From Actinoplanes liguriensis (GTDB lineage Bacteria; Actinomycetota; Actinomycetes; Mycobacteriales; Micromonosporaceae), in the NCBI GenBank assembly GCA_000715855.1, contig KL571198.1, forward strand, positions 9,273 through 30,686: DNA of 21,414 bases, read 5' to 3'. The position numbers and the translations under genes are program-made. Below are positions 14,390-21,414 of this stretch, piece after piece. The notes under the pieces are model-generated. The model saw nothing but the letters and a program-made list of their open reading frames with translations, did no database searches and had not been told where the DNA came from. How positions within the stretch are numbered: the stretch's first letter is position 1; every line of letters starts with the position of its first letter.

Positions 14390-14545
14390 TCAATCGACCC
14401 GGCGGACCGGTGCGCTGAACTCGACACCGTCCCGGTGAACCGTGTGACGCAACCGCGCGATGTCCAGGAATGCTCCGTCGAGCGGGTGGGTGAGCAATCG
14501 GCTGATCGCCGCGCAGTACTTCGCCATCGAGTGGCGCCCCGGCAT
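14390..14545 (-). CDS. Possible 51-aa small protein
   Basis: An ORF from ATG 14545 (or an internal ATG at 14527) to TGA 14390. About 84% of its codons end in G or C, which is coding-like for this genome, and the peptide is well mixed rather than low-complexity: it contains HSMAKYCAAISRLLTHP, GAFLDIARLRH and RDGVEFSAPVRRVD. It starts 23 bp after the stop of the beta-lactamase relic on the same strand and ends at a palindrome. No good Shine-Dalgarno is seen, and the frame continues upstream of the ATG inside the relic's tail, so it could be the 3' end of another lost gene. The family is not recognised. Confidence 0.35.
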   Translation of the reverse strand: MPGRHSMAKYCAAISRLLTHPLDGAFLDIARLRHTVHRDGVEFSAPVRRVD

Positions 14546-14568
14546 GGTGATCGACCGTGATCCAGCGT

Positions 14569-15245
14569 TCAGCGGGGCGTGCCGGCACGCGCCCGGCCCC
14601 TCGCGGAGTCGGGTCGCTGCGGCATCTCGCCGAGCACGCCGGCGAACAGCGCCTCGCGCAGCGCCACCTCACGCGGATCGTCCCACAGGTGGAAGCCGAG
14701 CCGGTTCGAAGCGTAGGCGAAGCCGATGCCGGCGTCCGGATCGGCGAAACCGAACGAGCCGCCCAGACCCATCGTGCCGAACGCTGTGCCGGAGGCGGAT
14801 CCGAAACGGAACGCGGGAAACGGCTTCACATACCCCAACGAATACTGGGTGGGCAGCCGTAGCACCTGATCGGCGAGTCCCCGGGCCGGCGCCGCCGCCG
14901 GGCTCTTCAGCGCGTCCAGCGTCGACGCGGTGAGCCCGAGCCCGGTGCCACCGGCTGCGGCGTCGCCGTAGAGCCGCGCGATAGATCGGACCTGGCCGAT
15001 GCATTGACGGCCGGAATCTCTGCGGCCTGCACGTCGGGCCGGTTCATGTTCTCGGGCACGCCGAGAACCCGGGGGTTCCGGAAGGCCCGGGCGGTCAAGC
15101 TCCAAGGGTTCGCGAAGGCCCACGCGAACGCGGGTGGCATCGCGTTGACGTGCAGCATCATCTCCCAGGTCCGGAAGCCGTGGATCCGGGCGATGCGGCT
15201 GCGATCGGCGCCCTCCGGAACGCCGAGGTGAACCGCAGCGGCTAC
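14569..15245 (-). pseudogene. Beta-lactamase-family serine hydrolase, frameshifted and 5'-truncated
   Basis: The C-terminal half of an EstB/class C beta-lactamase-like hydrolase. In one frame it reads VAAAVHLGVPEGADR, then FRTWEMMLHVNAMPPAF, and ends at AAEIPAVNA (about 15245-15005). The next frame continues IGQVRSIARLYGDAAAGG, YSLGYVKPFPAFRFGS, FGTMGLGGSFGFADPDAG and DPREVALREALFAGVL. In intact relatives AAEIPAVN is followed directly by a segment like GIGxxRxIARLY, so a single base has been lost near 15003. The catalytic SxxK serine and YxN regions, in the N-terminal half, are absent; sequence resemblance stops near 15240, where an oppositely oriented gene fragment begins. No functional product is possible. 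Confidence 0.8.
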
Positions 15246-15665
15246 TTCCGGTGGTTCATGATGCCGCAGGAACGCGACATCTACCCCGCGGACATCTACC
15301 CCGCGCAGAGCGCGACCTACGCCGCTGCCGTTCGGGCGGCAGCGGACCTTGAGCCCGACCCCGCCGAGGCAGAACAGATGATCGCGACGCTACTGGCCGA
15401 AAGCGCCGAGTTCCGCGGGCTGTGGGACAACCATGAGGTACGGCTCTGCCGACAGGAGACGACGTCGCTGCTACACCCCAGAGCGGGCAGGGTGGACCTG
15501 GACTGCGAGGTCATCTTCAGCCACGACCGAAGACAGCGGATGCTCGTCTTCACCGCCCGCTCCAAAAACCTGCAAAATCTTGTCACCCTCGACCCCTCGG
15601 GCTCGGGTCGACCCGCATTCAGCTTTGACGAGCCCGGGTTTCCCGCAGCCACAGCAGTTCGCTGA
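15240..15665 (+). pseudogene. C-terminal half of an MmyB-type regulator, DNA-binding domain lost
   Basis: An open frame from about 15240 encodes most of the ligand-binding (PAS-like) domain typical of actinobacterial MmyB XRE regulators: YFRWFMMPQERDIYP, then ATLLAESAEFRGLWDNHEVR, then HPRAGRVDLDCEVIFSHD and RMLVFTARS. Such proteins begin with a helix-turn-helix domain, and nothing upstream encodes one: about 15245 the minus-strand frame of the beta-lactamase relic takes over. The nominal frame from 15150 merely reads through that relic. It contains an exact in-frame 15-bp tandem duplication at 15276-15305. The tail overlaps the convergent ATPase gene by 47 bp. Confidence 0.75.
15276..15305 (+). 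repeat. Tandem duplication of 15 bp
   Basis: GACATCTACCCCGCG occurs twice in direct succession (15276-15290, 15291-15305), duplicating Asp-Ile-Tyr-Pro-Ala in the regulator fragment. Relatives have the motif once, so this is probably a slippage event after the gene lost selection. Confidence 0.8.
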
Positions 15666-17580
15666 CACGCTGTTGAGCCCGGTCCAGGTATCGGCGATAG
15701 GTGCTGAACGGCAGTCCCAGTCGCTGAGCGGCCGCCGTCTGGGTCGGCACTCGATGAAAGTACGTGGTGGCGAGGACGGCGTGCAGCTTCGCTTCACGTG
15801 GGTCGTCCCGTAGCGCGTCGACCGCGTCAGTGATCAATTCCGGGAGGGCCTCGGCGGGATCCCCGTCGACCATGCGGGTATGCCGCAGAGAGTTGCCCGC
15901 GAGTGCGTCGGGGCGGTGCACGTCGCGTAGCGCCTCGCGAACGGCCTGATCGAAGTCGGAACGGCTGAGCGTCTGCTCGGGAACGGCTGACGCTTCCTCG
16001 GTGAGTGGTCCGGGCTGTGTGCGGTCGAACCAGATCGACAGCGGCGTGGTGCGCCAATCGCAGGAGAACAGGCTGTACGGCAGTGTCTCCACGGTCTGGT
16101 GATGGCCGAGGTGCTCCATCAGCGGCGCCCACACGTCCGGATACGGGCTGATGATGAACGACCATGCGAGGCCGGGTTGCCGGATCCAGTCGGCGCAGAT
16201 ACGCAGCTGCATGAGGTGTAGCGCTGCGGAGATCTGGTAGTACGCGGGTGGATACAGGCAGTATCGGGCCAGTCGGAGGTGTTCACCGGGCCCCAGTGGG
16301 CTGGTGCGGTGCGCGTACGCCCAGGCAGCTTCGGCGACGGGATCGTCCGCGGGTGGTTCGGTGAGACGCAGTGAGCAGAGGAAGCCTGCGGCTTTGCCGG
16401 TGCGTGTATCGCGGTAGACCCAGAAGGCGCTCGGCTGACGGCGCAGCCAGTGGGCCACGATCGCGGCGGACTCGGGTCCTTCGGTATCGGCGGCGAACGC
16501 GATCAAGGTGTTCTCGTCGCCCGGGCGCAGCACGTCCTCGTGGAAATCGCCTTCGCGGCGCATCTGGAAGAACTCGCCCATGGAGCCGTACCGCTTGAGG
16601 TAGCTCAGTTCGCGAATGGCGACCATCGCGTCGGCGTCGGCGGCAGTGCGGGCTTGTTCGAGCAGGTGGTGCCCGACCTGGGTGTGCATGCGCGCGTAGC
16701 CGTCCGGGTCACGCCAGCGCAGGTCGGCGTCGATCGTGTCGCCGGCCAACTCGTGCAGGTAGAGGCCTTGTCGTCCCCAGTCGGCCACCGGCAGTCGGCG
16801 CAGCCAGTCGAACAGCTCGCCGGCCCGCTCGGGGCCGGCGATGGCTCGTAGCAGTCCTTCGGTGGTGGTCATGGCGTGCGCGGCCACTTCGAGGGCGAGC
16901 CGGTGCGCGGCGCTCGGCACGTCTCCGACCAGTCGGGTGAGCAGAGCGGCCAGAAGGTCGGGGGTCGGTTCCCAGGTGCCGTCGGAGGCGACCGCGGCGG
17001 CGAGGTTGAGCGCGAGGGGGTGGGTGCCGGCGAAGTCGAGTACCCGTTCCTGTGCGGCCGGCGTCAGGCCGCGCGAGGTCAGCAGTTCCCGCGCCTCGGC
17101 CCGGGTGAGCTCGCCGAGTCGCCGGGTGCTCATCGCTTCCTGCCAGGCGAGGTCGGCGAGCCACGCTACGCTGGGCGCTTCCCGTCCGGCGATCACCGTG
17201 ACGGCGTCGTGTGGCAGGGCCGGCAGGAAGCTCTCGCGCAGCCAGTCCTCCAGGCCCTGGCAGTGCTCGAAGGCGTCGATGATGAGCACCGTGGCGGGCG
17301 CCACGGCGGTGCCGATCTCGGTGGTGAAGCCCTGCGGTGACGGATCGATGAGGCGCCCGTTGACCTCGATGACCGGCCTGCCGGTGTCGCGGGCCTCGTC
17401 GGCGAATCGGCGTAGCAGGGTCGACTTGCCGACCCCTCCGGGACCGTGCAGGTAGATCACGGCCGGAGCTTCGGGGCCGCCGCGAAGCGTGGCGCGGAAA
17501 TGGGCGAGTTCAGTGGCCCGGCCGACGAAGGTACGTTCACGGGCCCAGCGCAGACGCTCCGCCAGGGTCATGCGGGGCAT
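15619..17580 (-). CDS. STAND-type ATPase with C-terminal helix-turn-helix
   Basis: A 653-aa ATP-binding regulator-like protein. The frame is open for 208 residues further upstream, but that part is Arg-rich shadow of the esterase gene; the ATG at 17580 (MPRMTLAERLRWARE) gives the family's usual N-terminus, with a second ATG at 17571. FVGRATELAHF precedes Walker A GPGGVGKST (residues 46-54); Walker B TVLIIDAFEH (97-106) and sensor VTVIAGRE (127-134) follow. The winged-helix/arm region runs through LTRAEARELLTSRGL and GTHPLALNLAAAV. The middle is a long Trp/Tyr-rich domain. The last 49 residues (VPTQTAAAQRLGLPFSTYRR) resemble sigma-4/LuxR-like helix-turn-helix and probably contact DNA. Similar large ATPases are common in actinomycetes and mostly uncharacterised. 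The 3' end overlaps the MmyB relic. Confidence 0.85.
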   Translation of the reverse strand: MPRMTLAERLRWARERTFVGRATELAHFRATLRGGPEAPAVIYLHGPGGVGKSTLLRRFADEARDTGRPVIEVNGRLIDPSPQGFTTEIGTAVAPATVLIIDAFEHCQGLEDWLRESFLPALPHDAVTVIAGREAPSVAWLADLAWQEAMSTRRLGELTRAEARELLTSRGLTPAAQERVLDFAGTHPLALNLAAAVASDGTWEPTPDLLAALLTRLVGDVPSAAHRLALEVAAHAMTTTEGLLRAIAGPERAGELFDWLRRLPVADWGRQGLYLHELAGDTIDADLRWRDPDGYARMHTQVGHHLLEQARTAADADAMVAIRELSYLKRYGSMGEFFQMRREGDFHEDVLRPGDENTLIAFAADTEGPESAAIVAHWLRRQPSAFWVYRDTRTGKAAGFLCSLRLTEPPADDPVAEAAWAYAHRTSPLGPGEHLRLARYCLYPPAYYQISAALHLMQLRICADWIRQPGLAWSFIISPYPDVWAPLMEHLGHHQTVETLPYSLFSCDWRTTPLSIWFDRTQPGPLTEEASAVPEQTLSRSDFDQAVREALRDVHRPDALAGNSLRHTRMVDGDPAEALPELITDAVDALRDDPREAKLHAVLATTYFHRVPTQTAAAQRLGLPFSTYRRYLDRAQQRVSELLWLRETRARQS

Positions 17581-17596
17581 CGTACGAGCGGTCGTG

Positions 17597-17627
17597 CACC
17601 GGGGCGTGGAAAGTCCACGCCCCGGTG
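17597..17627 (-). terminator. Strong terminator after the SGNH esterase
   Basis: CACCGGGGCGTGGA and TCCACGCCCCGGTG form a perfect 14-bp stem with a three-base AAG loop, 12 bp after the esterase stop. It isolates that gene from the ATPase gene, whose start is 17 bp further on; the ATPase promoter must therefore overlap the hairpin region or be fed by read-through. Confidence 0.85.
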
Positions 17628-17639
17628 ACGGCCGCCTCC

Positions 17640-18446
17640 TCACCCGGTGACCGAGAGCAGCAGGTCCGCGTACTGCTTGTGGCCGGAGATGTTCGGGTGC
17701 AGCGTCTTGATCGTTTCGTCCAGCCGGACGCCTTGCATCCACGGCGCCGAGGTGCAGGCCTCGTGCCCGGCGAAGCGATTTCGTGGGTCGACGAAGGTGA
17801 AACCGCTGCGGCCGGTGGTGGCATTGCGGGTCACGTCGTCGAGCACGTCGGCGGCGTGGTTGATGACGGCGCGTTTCGCTGGGGTCAGCGTGCCGCAGGT
17901 CGTACCCGAGGTGGCCGGGGCCAGCAGATGCGGATAGCCGACCACGTACACCTTGGCGTTCGGAGCTTTGGCCCGGATCGCGGTGAACAGCGAGGCCAGT
18001 GCGGCGGGCAGCGCTGAGTTGGCCTTGCCGACAGAGGCCTGTACGGCTGTCGTGCAGGCCGCATCCGAGCTGATCACGCAGGTGGTCAGTGAGGGGGTGA
18101 ACCCGACGTCGTTGCCGCCGACGGTCAGCGTGATCCAGCCGGTGCCCGCGTCCAGGTCGCCGAGCTGGGTGCTCTTCACCGTCGCGGTGGTGGCCCCGCT
18201 GCACGCCCGGTTGGCGACCGAGCCGAAGGCCGAGCGGCCCTTGGCGGTCAGCCAGAAGTGTGAGTACGAGGCGTCGGTGCGGTAGCAGGTGGTGTCGAGA
18301 AAGTTCCCGGCGCCCACCCCGGCGGCGTACGAGTCGCCGAGCGCGTAGTAGTTCGGCTTCTGCGCGGCCTGGGCGAGCGTCCCGGTGCCGAGGACTGTCG
18401 TAACCGCGGTCGCGGCAACGGCGAGTGCTCTGGTCCAGCGTCGCAT
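17640..18446 (-). CDS. Secreted SGNH/GDSL esterase-lipase
   Basis: A 268-aa exported hydrolase. The ATG at 18446 follows GGAGG nine bases upstream; the longer frame to 18629 is not protein-like. A Sec signal peptide (RRWTRALAVAATAV) is cut near residue 28 (AQA-AQ). SGNH blocks are intact: block I ALGDSYAAGVG with nucleophile Ser39, the Gly in ACSGATT (block II), GGNDVGF (110-116, block III), and TLHPNISGHKQY with His250. The Asp normally three residues before the His is absent (Lys247), as in the Ser-His dyad actinomycete enzymes typified by Streptomyces scabies esterase, where a backbone carbonyl orients the His. Six cysteines (54, 82, 123, 131, 184, 231) fit the three disulfides of that group. 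It probably cleaves lipid, glyceride or plant-polymer esters outside the cell. Confidence 0.92.
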   Translation of the reverse strand: MRRWTRALAVAATAVTTVLGTGTLAQAAQKPNYYALGDSYAAGVGAGNFLDTTCYRTDASYSHFWLTAKGRSAFGSVANRACSGATTATVKSTQLGDLDAGTGWITLTVGGNDVGFTPSLTTCVISSDAACTTAVQASVGKANSALPAALASLFTAIRAKAPNAKVYVVGYPHLLAPATSGTTCGTLTPAKRAVINHAADVLDDVTRNATTGRSGFTFVDPRNRFAGHEACTSAPWMQGVRLDETIKTLHPNISGHKQYADLLLSVTG

Positions 18447-18507
18447 GTAGGAGTACCTCCGAGTGGTTGGGGGACAGCGGCTCGCGCAGCGTAGGAGCGA
18501 CGCTTGC

Positions 18508-18894
18508 TCACTGGCTGACCATTGGTTGTCCAGCTTTCGCCGGGTCCGGACCGTTGCCCGGCTGCCAGGGCCAGCGGTGTTGCAGCTCGACCTGCAGCGA
18601 GAGGCTGAGGAAGGTCCGTACGAGCACAACGGCGGCCAGCACTCCGACGTTGCGCGGGGTGGGTGCGATGACGACGGTGCCGATGATGTCGGCGGCCACC
18701 AGGATCTCGAGGCCGAGCAGTACCGCTTGCCCGACGGCGCGCCGGTAGGCCGGGTACGCGCCGGCCTGCTTGCGGGTGATGCGCCAGGTGAAGACCAGTG
18801 TCGCCCCGGCGAAGCCGACGGCGACGGCCGCTACTCCGGCGATGTCCAGCAGCGTGCGGGTGATCTCCACGATCGCGGTGAGCTGTCCGGACAT
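18508..18894 (-). CDS. DUF1622 membrane protein
   Basis: A 128-aa protein matching the DUF1622 pattern throughout: an N-terminal membrane segment (LLDIAGVAAVAVGFAGATLV), a basic loop (RRAVGQAVLLGLEILVAADI), a second and third segment (VGVLAAVVLVRTFLSLSLQVEL) and the closing RWPW. The AYRRxxGxxxLLGLExLVAADI and RTFLSxSLxVELxxRWPW signatures are diagnostic; the function of the family is unknown. The start lies four bases after the stop of the upstream membrane protein gene, with GGTGAG just before the ATG, so translation is coupled. It is the last gene of the apparent multicopper oxidase operon. Only a weak stem is visible in the 61-bp gap to the esterase. Confidence 0.88.
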   Translation of the reverse strand: MSGQLTAIVEITRTLLDIAGVAAVAVGFAGATLVFTWRITRKQAGAYPAYRRAVGQAVLLGLEILVAADIIGTVVIAPTPRNVGVLAAVVLVRTFLSLSLQVELQHRWPWQPGNGPDPAKAGQPMVSQ

Positions 18895-18898
18895 GTTC

Positions 18899-19555
18899 TC
18901 ACCGGATCCACTTCCGCAGCCGGCGGGCGGCGTGGTGCCCGAGGTGATCGACGCTGGTCCGTAGCAGTTGCCGGGGTGAGACGGAGGACAACAAGGGTGG
19001 TACGCGGGTCTGCAGTGCTGCTGTCACCGGGTGGGCGCCGGCCGGGGTGTAGCGCTCGTCCCGGATGATCTCGACGAGTAACACCCAGGCGTTGGCCGTG
19101 GCGGCGAAAAGCGCGGCGATCGTGCCGAACGCGTACCAGCGCAGGTCGCCGAAGGTCAGGCCGAGCAGCGCGGTGCCGGCCAGAATGCTCGGCGTCGTGG
19201 TCGCCACGATGAAGGCCAGGCGGGTGATCTGCCAGGAGCGAGGTTGGCGGCTGGGCCGGCCGAGCGTGGGAATGAAGATCGCGAGCAGGATGGCCAGGGT
19301 GGCGCCGGCGGCGGCGAGCAGTTCGGCGCCGACTTCGCGGATGCTCTGCTCCGGAATCAGCAACAGCAGGGATTGGCAGAGCACACCGGCGTAGATGACG
19401 ACGGTTTCCCCCGCGCGGCCGGGCAGTTCGTGATGGCTCAAGATCTTGCTGATGTTCGTGGTGACCGCAACGAAGACCAGACCGGTGAGGACCGCTGCGG
19501 CCCCGGCCTGCGCCAGCGCGAAATCGGTCCAGCCCTCGAGGTCGCTGATGCTCAT
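18899..19555 (-). CDS. Polytopic membrane protein of unknown function
   Basis: A 218-aa membrane protein. The ATG at 19555 has GGAAGGAAG immediately upstream. Hydropathy by eye suggests five segments: AGAAAVLTGLVFVAVTTNI (about 17-35), VVIYAGVLCQSLLLLIP, LLAAAGATLAILLAIFIP, RLAFIVATTTPSILAGTALL, and FGTIAALFAATANAWVLLVEI. A basic 45-residue C-terminal tail follows (VSPRQLLRTSVDHLGHHAARRLRKWIR). No transporter or enzyme motif is seen. It is 19 bp downstream of the multicopper oxidase gene and 4 bp upstream of the DUF1622 gene, so all three are probably co-transcribed and may act in one membrane process. Confidence 0.8.
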   Translation of the reverse strand: MSISDLEGWTDFALAQAGAAAVLTGLVFVAVTTNISKILSHHELPGRAGETVVIYAGVLCQSLLLLIPEQSIREVGAELLAAAGATLAILLAIFIPTLGRPSRQPRSWQITRLAFIVATTTPSILAGTALLGLTFGDLRWYAFGTIAALFAATANAWVLLVEIIRDERYTPAGAHPVTAALQTRVPPLLSSVSPRQLLRTSVDHLGHHAARRLRKWIR

Positions 19556-19574
19556 CGGCTTCCTTCCGTCGGTT

Positions 19575-21414
19575 CTATTCGCCGGTGTGCGAGGAGTGGG
19601 CGGGCGCGGCGATGCCGGTGTACGACAGGTGCCAGACCATGCCGTCGGCGGCGTGCTTGAAGTTGTGGCAGTGGTCCATCCAGATGCCGGGGTTGTCGGC
19701 GGTGAAGGTGATCTCGTAGCTCTCGCCGGGGGCGACGTTGAGCGTGTCGGTCCACCACGGGCTGCCGTCCACCGTGGTGCCGTTGCGGGACAGGACCCGG
19801 ATGCGGTGCCCGTGCAGGTGCATCGGGTGGTCGATGATGCCGCGGTTGGTGATGCGCATCCGTACGGTGTCGCCGAGCGTGACGGTGAGGTTCGGGATGG
19901 CCGGCCACAGGTGCCCGTTGACCGTGTTTGCCCAGGTCAAAGTGCCATCGGTGACACCGAACCCGTTGTCCAGGACCAGATCGAAGGTACGGTTCGCCGG
20001 GGCGGCCGCCGGTGTGGCGTCCGGTGTTCCGTAGTGGGCGGCGTCGAAGGTCGGCCCGGTGCCGGTGGGCGCGGGCAGTGGCGCTTCGTCGTGCCCAGCC
20101 GGAACGAGAGCGCGCGTCGGCGTTTCCTTGCTCTCGCTGGTGTGCATGCTGACCACCACCGGCGCGGCGGGCATGTCGAAGGTGACGTCGTAGCGGCCGC
20201 CCGCGGCCAGCAGGAGCATGCCGCCGTCCGGTAGCGGGCCGGGTTGGTTCACGGCGTTGCCGTCGATGGCGATCACGCGGTACGTCGTGCCGGTGATCTG
20301 CATGCGTTGCGGGTCCTGGGAGCTGTTGATCAACCGCAGCCGTACTGGCCGGGCCGGTTCCACCGGTTGCCGGGTGGGGGTATCGGCGGTGTCCAGCGCG
20401 CCGATGAGCTCCTTCCCGATCGGCCACTGGTGGGCGAACACTACGGTCTCGGAGTCTGACGCGGGGACGGCGCCGGTTGCCGGATCGACCAGGAACGCGC
20501 CGAAAAGCCCTCGCGCCACGGTGTCCTGGGAGTCGCGATGGCTGTGGTACCAGAAGGTGCCGGCCCGGGTCGGTACGAATCGGTAGACGAACCGTCCTCC
20601 GGGCGGGACCGCGTCCTGAGTGAGACCCGGTACACCGTCCTCGGCGTTCGGCACGTCGACGCCGTGCCAGTGCAGCGTGACGCCCTCGGTGATGTCGGTG
20701 TTGATCAGGGTCACCTCGACGAGCCGGCCCTGACGCACGTGCAGGGTCGGGCCGGGCGCGGTGCCGTTGAAGGTCAGCGCGTCGACCTGGCGGCCGGAGG
20801 AGAGCCGGACCGTGCCGTGCGCGGCGGTCAGCGTGAACCGAACATCAGGCGCACCTTGCTGAGGACCGGTCAACGTGCTGATGTCAGTGCCGTGGCCGGC
20901 GTGTGCCGCCGCTGCCGCCGGAGCCTGGCCCGGCGAGTAGAGGCTGCCGACGGCGGCGATCAGCCCGATGGCCGTCAGCGCGCTGAGCCAGGGCAGCCGC
21001 GCGCTGCGGGACGGACGTGCTCGCCAGCGCAGTAGCCCGGCGGCGGCCGCCGCGGTGCCGGCCAGCAGGAAGACGATCACGGCGACGGACACCGTACGTG
21101 TATGGGGATCGGTCGGCACCCAGCTCAGGTAGGCCGAGATGAGGACGCCGATGGCCGCGGTCTGCGCGGCGACGCGGGCGGCGGCGGTCCGGCTGGGCAG
21201 TGCGAGTGCGGCGATCAAGGGCAGGGCGGCGGTGGGCAGACCGACGAGGATGCGGTCGCTGACCAGGTACCAGCTGTCGGACCACAGCGTGATCGCCGTG
21301 GCGACCCGGGCGGCGACCAGCACGGTGGTGATGATCAGTGGCCATCGCAGGCGACGGCCGGCGGCAGCACGCCGGCCCAGCGGTATGGCGCTGCCGGCGG
21401 CGAAGACCGCCAGC
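19575..21414 (-). CDS. Membrane-anchored multicopper oxidase, 5' partial
   Basis: At least 612 residues; the frame is open to the right edge, and the GTG at 21323 is not the true start because coding-like sequence (LAVFAAGSAIPLGRR) continues beyond it. Several N-terminal membrane segments precede the enzyme (e.g. LVGLPTAALPLIAALAL, VSVAVIVFLLAGTAAAAAGLL, SALTAIGLIAAVGSLY). All copper ligands are present: HWHG and WYHSH in the first cupredoxin domain, and HPMHLHGH and HCHNFKHAADGM in the last, giving the T2/T3 trinuclear site and the T1 Cys-His-Met site. Such enzymes couple one-electron oxidation (Cu(I), phenols, metals) to reduction of oxygen to water. A His-rich stretch (AAAHAGHGTD) just after the membrane part could bind copper. 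It heads an operon with two small membrane proteins. Confidence 0.93.
   Translation of the reverse strand, partial: LAVFAAGSAIPLGRRAAAGRRLRWPLIITTVLVAARVATAITLWSDSWYLVSDRILVGLPTAALPLIAALALPSRTAAARVAAQTAAIGVLISAYLSWVPTDPHTRTVSVAVIVFLLAGTAAAAAGLLRWRARPSRSARLPWLSALTAIGLIAAVGSLYSPGQAPAAAAAHAGHGTDISTLTGPQQGAPDVRFTLTAAHGTVRLSSGRQVDALTFNGTAPGPTLHVRQGRLVEVTLINTDITEGVTLHWHGVDVPNAEDGVPGLTQDAVPPGGRFVYRFVPTRAGTFWYHSHRDSQDTVARGLFGAFLVDPATGAVPASDSETVVFAHQWPIGKELIGALDTADTPTRQPVEPARPVRLRLINSSQDPQRMQITGTTYRVIAIDGNAVNQPGPLPDGGMLLLAAGGRYDVTFDMPAAPVVVSMHTSESKETPTRALVPAGHDEAPLPAPTGTGPTFDAAHYGTPDATPAAAPANRTFDLVLDNGFGVTDGTLTWANTVNGHLWPAIPNLTVTLGDTVRMRITNRGIIDHPMHLHGHRIRVLSRNGTTVDGSPWWTDTLNVAPGESYEITFTADNPGIWMDHCHNFKHAADGMVWHLSYTGIAAPAHSSHTGE

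Noticed and set aside
14197..14427. A longer start for the 164-aa membrane protein
   Set aside because: The extension is Arg-rich and not protein-like, crosses the 14362-14381 palindrome, and the inner ATG has a ribosome-binding site.
13180..15665. The XRE N-terminal domain and the MmyB C-terminal domain as two halves of one inverted gene
   Set aside because: The helix-turn-helix at 13497 is not of the type that begins MmyB regulators, so they come from different genes.
17581..18204. A 208-residue N-terminal extension of the ATPase at 15619-17580
   Set aside because: It overlaps the well-supported SGNH esterase in another frame, is rich in Arg/Gly/Pro, and crosses a perfect terminator.
1..21414. 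CRISPR arrays, tRNA or rRNA genes, insertion sequences, riboswitches
   Set aside because: No spaced direct repeats, cloverleaf candidates, transposase motifs or terminal inverted repeats were seen, even around the broken genes.

Overview
The window is high-GC DNA with strong G/C bias at third codon positions, frequent GTG/TTG starts, and actinobacterial protein families: MmyB-type and XRE regulators, membrane NACHT NTPases carrying an 'FRH.RLQ' motif, and a six-cysteine SGNH esterase. A filamentous actinomycete, probably Micromonosporaceae (Actinoplanes-like), is the best guess. This rests on style only, because no rRNA or tRNA is present.

Layout. 1-2709 (+): a MacAB-like three-gene exporter, with the adaptor cut by the left edge. 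2819-4348 (+): a secreted Ig-like protein, ending at a strong hairpin shared with the convergent minus-strand gene at 4487-5635. 4487-6300 (-): an unrecognised 382-aa protein and a TetR regulator, each preceded by a copy of the same imperfect palindrome; the copy at tetR sits inside a promoter that would give a leaderless mRNA. 6362-8836 (-): a large secreted beta-propeller/Ig-repeat protein. 9050-9317 (-): a frameshifted relic of a coiled-coil gene. 9328-12501 (-): a 1057-aa transmembrane NACHT (STAND) NTPase with a C-terminal WD40-like propeller predicted to face outward.

12634-15665 is a gene graveyard with one apparently intact gene, a 164-aa membrane-anchored protein at 13702-14196. Around it lie an alpha/beta-hydrolase cut at its nucleophile elbow, an XRE regulator truncated after its helix-turn-helix, a frameshifted beta-lactamase-family gene, and the ligand-binding half of an MmyB-type regulator. 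The last two meet head to head near 15240, both lacking their 5' ends. Most minus-strand coding ends here, intact or broken, are still followed by an inverted repeat, which helps show where the original genes ended. Two short ORFs (13499-13603 and 14390-14545) are too small for routine gene calling.

15619-17580 (-): a second STAND-type ATPase with a C-terminal DNA-binding-like helix-turn-helix. 17640-18446 (-): a secreted SGNH esterase with a near-perfect terminator. 18508-21414 (-): an apparent operon of a membrane-anchored multicopper oxidase (5' end outside the window), a polytopic membrane protein, and a DUF1622 protein.

Most novel candidates: the outward-facing propeller/NACHT receptor-like protein with a second STAND ATPase nearby, and the TetR/382-aa module with its paired operators. 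Nothing here proves a new system.
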